Positions 34,677-42,146 of a stretch of DNA of 64,000 nucleotides are shown piece by piece (position 1 is the first letter of the stretch; each line of letters opens with the position of its first letter). Position numbers and translations under genes: made by a program. The notes below the pieces were generated by a model. That model did not search any database and had not been told where the DNA came from. It saw nothing but the letters and a program-made list of their open reading frames with translations. The stretch is from an uncultured Flavobacteriales bacterium (lineage in GTDB: Bacteria > Bacteroidota > Bacteroidia > Flavobacteriales_D > Crocinitomicaceae), in the NCBI GenBank assembly GCA_903935095.1, contig CAIZQH010000021.1, positions 310,001 through 374,000 on the forward strand, written 5' to 3'.

Positions 34677-35708
34677 ATGAATTTACAGAACGATTTATTT
34701 TTAAGAGCAGCGAGAGGAGAGCAAATCGAACGTTATCCCGTTTGGTTAATGCGTCAGGCTGGAAGGATTTTACCAGAATACAGAGCGGTTAGAGCGAAGC
34801 TTTCAGGGTTCAAAGAATTAGTGGAAACACCTGAATACGCATCTGAAGTAACGATTCAACCCGTTGACTTACTCGGAGTTGATGCGGCCATTATTTTCTC
34901 CGATATTTTAGTGGTTCCAGAAGCAATGGGACTCACTTATGAAATGATTGAACAGAAAGGACCTTGGTTTGAAAAAACCATTCGTTCCCGAGAACAATTA
35001 TCGTTCATCGATCGCAACATTGATGTACATGATCGCTTGTCCTATGTAATGGAAGCTATTCGCATCACGAAACGCGACTTAGCTGGACGCGTGCCCTTAA
35101 TTGGATTTGCTGGTGCGCCTTGGACCATCCTTTGTTACATGGTGGAAGGAAAAGGATCCAAAACTTTTTCTGAGTCCCGCAAAATGCTTTACTCACAGCC
35201 AGACTTAGCACATGAACTTTTGCAAGAAATAACGAATGTGACCATCGATTATTTGAAAGCGCAAATCGAAGCAGGTGCGGATGCCCTTCAATTATTCGAT
35301 TCATGGGCTGGAATTTTAGGCGATGCCCAATATGAAGAATTTGGAATTAAATACATTCGTCAAATTACCGATGCCATTTCCACCGTCCCTTTTACTGTAT
35401 TTTCGAAGGGAGCAATCGGTTCCTTGCCGATTATAGCAAAGTTGTCTTGTACCACACTTGGTATCGATTGGAATATGTCCATGGATGTGGCACGAACTTT
35501 GGTTCAGGAAACAAAGACACTACAAGGCAATTTAGATCCCTGTGTGTTGTATGGCTCGAACGATTTAATTGAGAATGAAACAAGAAAATTGTTAAAATCA
35601 TTTAAAAGTCAAAGACATATTGTAAATTTGGGTCACGGGGTATATCCCGATATTGATCCGGAAAAAGTAAAAGTTTTTATAAATACAGTGAAAAGTTATG
35701 AAATTTAA
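34677..35708 (+). CDS. hemE: uroporphyrinogen decarboxylase
   Basis: The 343-residue enzyme removes four carboxyl groups from uroporphyrinogen III in haem synthesis. It shows PVWLMRQAGRILPEYR at the N-terminus (substrate Arg residues), AIIFSDILVVPEAMG (~70), GFAGAPWTILCYMVEG (~140), LQLFDSWAG, and the C-terminal LGHGVYPDI. Length is normal. ATG 34677 is preferred over the in-frame TTG 34668, which lies in the promoter-like box. Its last 11 bases overlap the start of the OmpA-like gene. Confidence 0.97.
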   Translation: MNLQNDLFLRAARGEQIERYPVWLMRQAGRILPEYRAVRAKLSGFKELVETPEYASEVTIQPVDLLGVDAAIIFSDILVVPEAMGLTYEMIEQKGPWFEKTIRSREQLSFIDRNIDVHDRLSYVMEAIRITKRDLAGRVPLIGFAGAPWTILCYMVEGKGSKTFSESRKMLYSQPDLAHELLQEITNVTIDYLKAQIEAGADALQLFDSWAGILGDAQYEEFGIKYIRQITDAISTVPFTVFSKGAIGSLPIIAKLSCTTLGIDWNMSMDVARTLVQETKTLQGNLDPCVLYGSNDLIENETRKLLKSFKSQRHIVNLGHGVYPDIDPEKVKVFINTVKSYEI

Positions 35709-36945
35709 CCAAAAAACTTTTGGATGTGTTGCCCTTTCATTTGTGGTGATGATGTCTATTTCAATGAGTTTTGCTCAGAAAAGTAAGAAAACAAATGAGA
35801 AGGAAATTCTCAACATGACATTTGAGCATGTCAAGGGAGAAGATGTCACCGAATTAAACAACATCGAAATTGTAAACAAAGGAGTCAGTTCTCCTACAGA
35901 ATTGAAAGCAGATATTTTCCATAAAGAAGGTACAGGTGACGTGACTATTCCTACGAATTTATATGGTAAAGAAGATCCAACTACAGAAAATGGTGGTGAT
36001 GTGTATGCAGGTATTGTTGCCTATAAACCTGGGAAAACGGCAGGTGAACGTTCCTATGTGACGATTCAATTGTTGAAAAATGATTCTCCTGTAACCTTAA
36101 AAAAAGGACTGACTTACTGTGTGGAGTATTCTTTGTCTTTGGCAGAGTCATCAAAATTTGCATGTAATAACCTTGCAGCTTATTTCTCAAAGGATAATCC
36201 TGGAAGTGGAGAGCCTGGTGCAATTTATGTTGCCAATGACCATGTTTTGAAAGGACAGTTGAACAAGGTGCACAATGGTTTCTTTGGTTGGGAAAAAGTT
36301 TGTAATACATATACGGCAAAAGGTGACGAGAAATACATCACGATTGGAAATTTTGACCGCAATGAATCAACAAGATTTGAAGCGGTGAAAAAACCAAAAG
36401 AAAGTGAAGTAGATCCAATTGCACATGCATATTACTATATAGACAATGTCATTATTCGCTTGGTTGATAATGTATCGGAATGCGCTTGTTACAATGCTCG
36501 ACCACCTAAAATCGAAGATGCTTTCTCTACCTTGATTTACGACAAAGCACCTGAAATCACAGATAAAATGACGGTTGACAAGAAAATAGAAGCACATTCC
36601 ATTTATTTCCGTCAAGGAAAGGCCTCCTTAACGGAAAATGCTAAAGAAAACATGAACTTCGTGATCGAACAAATGAACATGAATCCAGCAATGAAAATTG
36701 AAATCCTTGGTAACAATGATGAGCTGGAAGTAAAAGCAAGTAAAGAAAACGAAGATTACCTAGACTTAGATAGAAAACGCGTTGCTATTGCTGTAAAGTA
36801 TTTTGTTGCTCAAGGAATAGCAGAAGACCGAATCATTAAAACCTACAAAGGCACATCTACTCCAAGTGCTGAAATCGTTGAAGACGATGAGCAGGACGTA
36901 AAGGATGCAAAAAGTCGTCGTGTAGAATTTAGAGTGAAAATGTAA
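35698..36945 (+). CDS. exported OmpA-like protein with divergent peptidoglycan-binding motif
   Basis: The 415-residue protein has a signal peptide (VVMMSISMSFAQ). A middle domain of about 250 residues is not clearly assigned; it includes a Cys-containing ECACYNARPP turn. A C-terminal OmpA-like domain fills ~300-415. In that domain the usual GHTD peptidoglycan loop is replaced by GNNDELE and the helix reads LDLDRKRVAIAVKYFV, so the Asp and Arg that grip diaminopimelate may remain. The gene starts 11 bases inside hemE and ends at a terminator. Confidence 0.8.
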   Translation: MKFNQKTFGCVALSFVVMMSISMSFAQKSKKTNEKEILNMTFEHVKGEDVTELNNIEIVNKGVSSPTELKADIFHKEGTGDVTIPTNLYGKEDPTTENGGDVYAGIVAYKPGKTAGERSYVTIQLLKNDSPVTLKKGLTYCVEYSLSLAESSKFACNNLAAYFSKDNPGSGEPGAIYVANDHVLKGQLNKVHNGFFGWEKVCNTYTAKGDEKYITIGNFDRNESTRFEAVKKPKESEVDPIAHAYYYIDNVIIRLVDNVSECACYNARPPKIEDAFSTLIYDKAPEITDKMTVDKKIEAHSIYFRQGKASLTENAKENMNFVIEQMNMNPAMKIEILGNNDELEVKASKENEDYLDLDRKRVAIAVKYFVAQGIAEDRIIKTYKGTSTPSAEIVEDDEQDVKDAKSRRVEFRVKM

Positions 36946-36969
36946 GCGTTTCACTTACACATATTGAAG

Positions 36970-36995
36970 AAAGCCATCGAAAGATGGCTTTTTTT
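36970..36995 (+). terminator. rho-independent terminator after the OmpA-like gene
   Basis: The stem AAAGCCATC/GATGGCTTT with loop GAAA is followed by a T-run. The stop codon of the convergent maf gene lies inside the T-run, so the hairpin may also affect the maf transcript. Confidence 0.85.
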
Positions 36996-37557
36996 ATGCT
37001 TGAAAAGCTTGAAGCGCCAAAAATAATTCATGCGTTGGCAGACCCATGACATTCGTGTAAGAACCTTCGATTTTCTCCACACCGATTAATCCAATCCAAT
37101 CCTGAATACCATAGGAACCAGCCTTGTCTAATGGTTGGTCCTTGTGCACGTAATGCACAATTTCTGGTTTAGTCAAGGTGCGGAAATGAACGGATGTTTT
37201 CACGGAAAACGAGGTGGATTTACCGTTGAAATAAAGAACGACACCTGTAAACACATCATGTGTTTTACCAGAAATTTTCTCAAGTAAATTAATGGCGTCT
37301 TGATGATCAATTGGTTTACCAATTACTTCATTGTCCAAATAAACGATGGTGTCAGCACAAATCAGTAAATCACCTGGAATTATTTCATCTTGCAGAGCAT
37401 TCACCTTTTGCTGCGCAATAGAAAGAACGATTTGTTCTGGTGAATCAGTGGCATTAAAATCCTCCGCACAATCAGCTTTTAAAACAGTGAATTCAAACCC
37501 CATTTTTGACAATAATTCACTGCGTCTGGGGGAGGCAGAACCTAAAACGATTTTCAT
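36994..37557 (-). CDS. maf: Maf-family nucleoside triphosphate pyrophosphatase
   Basis: The 187-residue protein hydrolyses dTTP, UTP or modified nucleotides to monophosphates as house-cleaning. Signature parts are LGSASPRRSELLSKMGF at the N-terminus, CADTIVYLDNEVIGKP (~67-82), HDVFTGVVL, and the C-terminal YGIQDWIGLIGVEKIEGSYTNVMGLP. It overlaps the upstream UbiA-type gene by four bases (ATGA) and is the last gene of the queE run. Confidence 0.95.
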   Translation of the reverse strand: MKIVLGSASPRRSELLSKMGFEFTVLKADCAEDFNATDSPEQIVLSIAQQKVNALQDEIIPGDLLICADTIVYLDNEVIGKPIDHQDAINLLEKISGKTHDVFTGVVLYFNGKSTSFSVKTSVHFRTLTKPEIVHYVHKDQPLDKAGSYGIQDWIGLIGVEKIEGSYTNVMGLPTHELFLALQAFQA

Positions 37558-38483
37558 AAACTATTCGAAAATAAACAGATCAACCCAAAGAACATGGACC
37601 ATTTCATCAGGTGATTAATCCAAACTAACGTAGATTCCTTTTTAACGATATACAATAAGGCACTACTGAAGTTTACTGCACCGGATAGAAGCAGTAAGAT
37701 GAGTGTGGGTTTGTTCAAATGGATCCAATCAAATACGTAATAACTCAGGATGAACAAAACTAAGGGTAGTTGAATCAAGATGATGGTCAAATAAGCCGCT
37801 TTTTCCTTTCCGATTATGATAGGCAAGGATTTCACATGCGTCACTAAATCACCTTGTATATCATGAATATCTTTATTGATTTCACGAGCAAAATTTTGAA
37901 TGAATGCGCAAACAGCAAGGAAATAAACAAAAGAATAATCTAAATAAGTTGACCATGATTCTTCACGGTAAGGAGAATAAGGAATTCCACTCTCATTTAA
38001 CACTTTGAAAAACCAAACCGAAAGAAGTGGAACAAGGGCTGTCAAAAAAGCAATGATTAAGTTACTTATGAGGAGTTTCTTTTTTAGTTGAACACTGTAA
38101 AACCAAAGTAAATTAATTGAAAGTAAATGAACAAACACAAATAACAAGGTTGCATATTTCACTGATAAATAAATAGCGATCAGAAATGCCAATAGATTAA
38201 ATGTCCAATGCCATAAAATCGCCCATCTCGGTTTCATGAATTTCGAGATGATGACTTTTTCTGGTTTATTAATTCGATCCGCCTTTACGTCAAAGTAATC
38301 GTTGATGACATTTCCTGCCGCAGCTATAATCAAGGTTGAAAACATGAGAAGGCAATAATCCATGAAATGAAAATCTACTTTTTGATAGTCATTACTTTTG
38401 GTTACATAGTAAGCTACACCAATCATCGTCAGTAATATAACGAGTAGGTTTTTTGTTCGAATGAGTTTTAAAAAGTACTTCAT
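37554..38483 (-). CDS. UbiA-family prenyltransferase (geranylgeranylglycerol-phosphate type)
   Basis: The 309-residue membrane protein has eight or nine helices and both Asp-rich prenyl-diphosphate sites: NDYFDVKADRINKPEK (~62-77) and the second site REINKDIHDIQGD (~200-212). It resembles the Bacteroidota group annotated as geranylgeranylglycerol-phosphate geranylgeranyltransferase. Menaquinone-type or haem-type UbiA proteins differ around the first site, but the substrate cannot be fixed from sequence. It sits between a PorE-like gene and maf with four-base overlaps on both sides. Confidence 0.85.
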   Translation of the reverse strand: MKYFLKLIRTKNLLVILLTMIGVAYYVTKSNDYQKVDFHFMDYCLLMFSTLIIAAAGNVINDYFDVKADRINKPEKVIISKFMKPRWAILWHWTFNLLAFLIAIYLSVKYATLLFVFVHLLSINLLWFYSVQLKKKLLISNLIIAFLTALVPLLSVWFFKVLNESGIPYSPYREESWSTYLDYSFVYFLAVCAFIQNFAREINKDIHDIQGDLVTHVKSLPIIIGKEKAAYLTIILIQLPLVLFILSYYVFDWIHLNKPTLILLLLSGAVNFSSALLYIVKKESTLVWINHLMKWSMFFGLICLFSNSL

Positions 38484-40495
38484 GGTTTCAATGTGTAAGT
38501 TGTTCGACGATTTTTCTGATGTGCTTTTTCTTTTTCATTTATATCGCTAATAGCATTGATGGCCTCATCGGTCATAATCGGTGAAGCAGAACCATATCCT
38601 TTAGAAGTCAATTGAGTTTCGGGAATGCCTTTGGATAACAGGAAATCTTTCACTGCTTTTGCACGATTGGTCGATAAGGTTAGGTTATCTTGCGCATTAC
38701 CCCGTGAATCGGTGTGACCACCAATTTCAATTTTCAAGTTTGGATGCGCTTTCAGATAATTCGCAAAAGAACTTAATTCAACAATTGATTCAGGACGTAA
38801 TTTGGCTTGATTTAAATCAAAAAACACATTGGAAAGAATGTTCTCGGAGGAAGAATTTTCAGGATTCAAAGGGATTTGTAAATGATAACTTTGTTCATTT
38901 TCCTTCAAGGTCATATTGAAATTCAAGGAATAAGGGAGGTAACCTGGATAATTCACTTCTATAGCGTAATCTGTATTCACGGGTAGTGCAACCATAAAGG
39001 TACCGTCTGCAGCATCCGCTTTGGATTGAATGACCATTTGTCCGGTCGACAGGTTTGTCAATTGAAAACTTGCTCCGAGTGATTTTTTCGTTTTGGCATC
39101 AAAAACGAATCCATCAAAATATAGTGTTTTAATCGGTTGATCTTCTTTCGGTAGATTGAAGTAATAAATATCCATTAACCCATATCCACCCGGACGATCA
39201 GAAGCAAAGTAGGCGATGTCACCTTCTGGTGAAACCATCAATGAATTTTCATCGGAAAGTGTGTTGATTGGGTAACCCAAATTTTGTGGAAGACCCCAAT
39301 TTCCTTTCGCATCCATCCGGGAAACATATAAGTCTGAACCACCCATGCCGACATGCCCTCTTGATGCAAAATACAAGGTTTTTCCGTCAGGATGAATCAA
39401 TACAGATTCTTCGTTTTGATTCGAATTGATATGAGGAGGCAATGGTTCGGCAGTACTCCACGATCCATCATTTAACAGATGAGAAACGTAGATGTCAGAG
39501 TCTCTTTTACCATCTCTACTGCGCAGACCGCGAATAAAATAAAGTGTTTTTCCATCAGCAGAAAGCGAAGGTTGGGTCTCCCAATGTGTAGAATTGACTT
39601 TTCCAGGAAGATTGATCGGATTGCTCCATGATTTTCCGTTTTGTTCAGTGATGAATAAATCACAACTTCCTTTTCCTTGTCTGTTCGCTCCGTAATCTAC
39701 ACCACTTTCATCCGTGCAGGCTACAAAGATCAATTTCTTTCCATCCGGGGAAATGGACGGAGCACCTTCGTTATAGGGCGTGTTAACATTTTTAGGCATT
39801 GGATAAGATCGGCTCCATACCCTATCTATTTGATGAGACACATAAAAATCTTCTTGTTCACGTTTGTTTTCTCCTTGAAAATCGACTAGTCTTCGCGTGA
39901 AAAGCATGGTATGACCATCCACCGTAATCGTGGGATAATATTCGGAGAAATTTGTATTAATGGAAGCACCGATATTCTTTGGCTCAAAGGGTTTTGGATT
40001 TTTCATTGCCTGTATAGCGAAATTGGCACAATCTTGCATGCGACGAACTGCGCCCAAATTTTCTTCCTTCGCATTTGGATTTTTCAAATAAATGGAACAA
40101 CTTTTTAGGGCCCCTTCATAATCTGCAACAGCCATTTGACACGTTGCTAAATGATATGTGCTAGAACCGCTGACGCTATGGTTTGCATCAATTTCTAAAG
40201 CACGCTTATAATGAAAAATGGACTGCTTGTAATTTCTAATGAACTCATTGAATTCTGCGTCTAAAATGTGTGCCTCCCAAAAATTAGAGTCTTTTTCAAG
40301 TGCTTTCCCCAACAACTCAATACCACTTTTAAAGTCATAGGCTCCAGTCATCGGATCCATCCCTTCTTTAGGAGCTTTTTCAGCCAATTCGAAGTAATGA
40401 ATGGCCTTTTTATTGGAACTTGAATAGGGAAATTGCGCCGTTGAACAACCGTAAAAAAAGAGGGTGAAAAAGGAAAATAGTAGCGCGTTTCTCAT
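38480..40495 (-). CDS. PorE-like OmpA lipoprotein (TPR, beta-propeller, CRD, OmpA)
   Basis: The 671-residue lipoprotein (signal FFTLFFYGCSTAQ; Cys ~17) has four parts. They are TPR helices (~30-165), a PD40/WD40-like beta-propeller (~180-440; repeats such as PSISPDGKKLIF and PSLSADGKTLYF), a carboxypeptidase-regulatory-like domain (~450-535), and an OmpA domain (~550-665) with IGGHTDSRGNAQDN. This order and length match PorE, the T9SS lipoprotein that links the secretion complex to peptidoglycan. Paralogues with the same order exist in many Bacteroidota, so the assignment is probable, not certain. Confidence 0.8.
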   Translation of the reverse strand: MRNALLFSFFTLFFYGCSTAQFPYSSSNKKAIHYFELAEKAPKEGMDPMTGAYDFKSGIELLGKALEKDSNFWEAHILDAEFNEFIRNYKQSIFHYKRALEIDANHSVSGSSTYHLATCQMAVADYEGALKSCSIYLKNPNAKEENLGAVRRMQDCANFAIQAMKNPKPFEPKNIGASINTNFSEYYPTITVDGHTMLFTRRLVDFQGENKREQEDFYVSHQIDRVWSRSYPMPKNVNTPYNEGAPSISPDGKKLIFVACTDESGVDYGANRQGKGSCDLFITEQNGKSWSNPINLPGKVNSTHWETQPSLSADGKTLYFIRGLRSRDGKRDSDIYVSHLLNDGSWSTAEPLPPHINSNQNEESVLIHPDGKTLYFASRGHVGMGGSDLYVSRMDAKGNWGLPQNLGYPINTLSDENSLMVSPEGDIAYFASDRPGGYGLMDIYYFNLPKEDQPIKTLYFDGFVFDAKTKKSLGASFQLTNLSTGQMVIQSKADAADGTFMVALPVNTDYAIEVNYPGYLPYSLNFNMTLKENEQSYHLQIPLNPENSSSENILSNVFFDLNQAKLRPESIVELSSFANYLKAHPNLKIEIGGHTDSRGNAQDNLTLSTNRAKAVKDFLLSKGIPETQLTSKGYGSASPIMTDEAINAISDINEKEKAHQKNRRTTYTLKP

Positions 40496-41119
40496 TTAGG
40501 GAATGTTCATGTATTTGTGAGTCTGTAACGAAATCTTCCATTTTTGGTTACCCTTCACGTAATCGATAATCAGGGGAAGGATTTTTTCGTGTTTATCCCA
40601 TTCGGGTTGTAAGAATAAATGACAGTTTGGATTTACATTTTTCGCATGTTCCTCCGCCCATTCAAAATCAGAAAGATGATTGATGACAATTTTCAATTCA
40701 TTCGCTTTTTCATAGGCTTCTTCAATGGGTTTTTTGAATTTTTTTGGTGAAAAACAATACCAATCAATTGGTGCGTCTAAGGCATGTACTCCAGCCGTTT
40801 CGATGGCTACTTCTAGTTCATGAGCGTGCAAGCGATTGACCAACTCCAATAACGAATGCATGGTTGGTTCCCCACCTGTAATGACGACAAACTCCGCATG
40901 GGCAGCCAATACTTCCTCTAAGATGGCCTCGATGGACATGAATTGATCTGATGTGCTCGTCCAACTTTCTTTCACATCACACCAAACACAGCCAACGTCA
41001 CATCCAGCTGTACGAATAAAATAAGCTGCACGTCCAGAATGATATCCTTCACCTTGAATCGTAAAGAAGTGCTCCATAATTGGAAGGGAAGAAGGGATAT
41101 TTGTTTGCTGATCCAACAT
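40496..41119 (-). CDS. queE: 7-carboxy-7-deazaguanine synthase
   Basis: The 207-residue radical SAM enzyme makes the deazaguanine core in queuosine synthesis. It has a short FTIQGEGYHSGRAAYFIRTAGC N-terminus, the cluster motif CDVGCVWCD (three cysteines), and the SAM-binding VVITGGEPTMH (~78). The length is typical for QueE. It is the first gene of the queE-porE-like-ubiA-maf run. The ATG is 4 bases after a TAACTTTG box. Confidence 0.95.
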   Translation of the reverse strand: MLDQQTNIPSSLPIMEHFFTIQGEGYHSGRAAYFIRTAGCDVGCVWCDVKESWTSTSDQFMSIEAILEEVLAAHAEFVVITGGEPTMHSLLELVNRLHAHELEVAIETAGVHALDAPIDWYCFSPKKFKKPIEEAYEKANELKIVINHLSDFEWAEEHAKNVNPNCHLFLQPEWDKHEKILPLIIDYVKGNQKWKISLQTHKYMNIP

Positions 41120-41123
41120 GAGA

Positions 41124-41131
41124 CAAAGTTA
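41124..41131 (-). promoter_or_regulatory. candidate -7 box of queE operon
   Basis: The minus strand reads TAACTTTG, an exact TAnnTTTG match ending 4 bases before the queE ATG. No -33 TTG at the usual spacing is visible. Confidence 0.45.
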
Positions 41132-41178
41132 AACAAATCTACGCGTAAATTCAGGTGGTTTTTCAAGCCCATTTTTAC

Positions 41179-41186
41179 TATATTTG
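41179..41186 (+). promoter_or_regulatory. candidate -7 box of PCMD-like T9SS cargo gene
   Basis: The sequence TATATTTG is an exact TAnnTTTG match, 21 bases before the ATG at 41208, in the divergent gap with queE. Confidence 0.45.
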
Positions 41187-41207
41187 TTTAAACCTAAATC
41201 TACTATT

Positions 41208-42137
41208 ATGAAATTAAGCATTACATTAAGTACTCTTTTTGTTTCCTATTTCTCTTTTTCCCAACAAATTGCAAATGGCAATATGGAATCTTGGGACAAT
41301 CTCGGACAAAATACCGAAGAACCAAGTAATTGGAATGGTTTTATGAGCAGTTCTGGTGGACTTTTATCCTTCGGATCACAACAAGTGATTCAATCTACGG
41401 CTATTCGACCAAATGCAACAGGAATGTACTGCGCAAGAATTTGGTCAAAAAGCACCTTAGGAGTTGTCGCCAATGGAACCTTGACATTAGGTCGAATTAA
41501 CATGGGAAGTATTACAGTGACAGACCCCTCAAACCATAACTATTCTAAAACCGCAGATCCCCTTTTCTCGGAAGCAATTTCTACTGTTCCTGATTCTGTC
41601 GTGTTTTGGGCTAAATTTACAGCTGGAACCGGACAACAAGCGCGCATGCACGCAATCATTCACGATAGCGCAGATGTTCATGATCCGATTGATGCGGCAT
41701 CCCAACCTTTCGTAGTCGCTCGTGCGGAGTTGAATTATTCACCGACAGGTGGAAATTGGGCGCGTTTTTCAGCACCCTTCAATGCGGAAGTTCAAGTTGG
41801 ATTAATGCCAATAGCTCGCTATATTTTACTCACTTTTGCCACCAATAAAAATCCAGGTGGAGGAGCTGCAAATGATGAGGTGCTATTGGATGATGTTGAA
41901 TTGATTTACAATGCAAGTTCTATTGGTGAATTGCAATCAACTATTCAACTGTATTATTCTTCTGTTCACGGCTTGATGTCGAAAGACCTTTCCTTGGACA
42001 CAGATCTTTCCATTTATAGTATTTCTGGACAACTTGTAAAAAAAGGAACTATTGGCCAATTAACTGGTAAATCGTTACCATCTGGACAGTATCTTCTTCA
42101 TTTTCAAGGGAAAAGTCAAAAAATATTTATTCCGTAA
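41208..42137 (+). CDS. T9SS-sorted secreted protein, PCMD-like
   Basis: The 309-residue protein has a signal peptide (LSTLFVSYFSFSQ). A beta-sandwich of about 220 residues follows that starts NGNMESWDNL and holds a DDVEL strand near residue 240, resembling the putative carbohydrate metabolism domain (PCMD). The last ~65 residues are a T9SS sorting domain (SIYSISGQLVKKGTI, LPSGQYLLHFQG). A glycan-binding or adhesive role is only suggestive. The longer frame from 41184 begins within the promoter box, so ATG 41208 is used. The TonB-dependent receptor gene follows after 9 bases. Confidence 0.75.
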   Translation: MKLSITLSTLFVSYFSFSQQIANGNMESWDNLGQNTEEPSNWNGFMSSSGGLLSFGSQQVIQSTAIRPNATGMYCARIWSKSTLGVVANGTLTLGRINMGSITVTDPSNHNYSKTADPLFSEAISTVPDSVVFWAKFTAGTGQQARMHAIIHDSADVHDPIDAASQPFVVARAELNYSPTGGNWARFSAPFNAEVQVGLMPIARYILLTFATNKNPGGGAANDEVLLDDVELIYNASSIGELQSTIQLYYSSVHGLMSKDLSLDTDLSIYSISGQLVKKGTIGQLTGKSLPSGQYLLHFQGKSQKIFIP

Positions 42138-42146
42138 GCGCAACGA

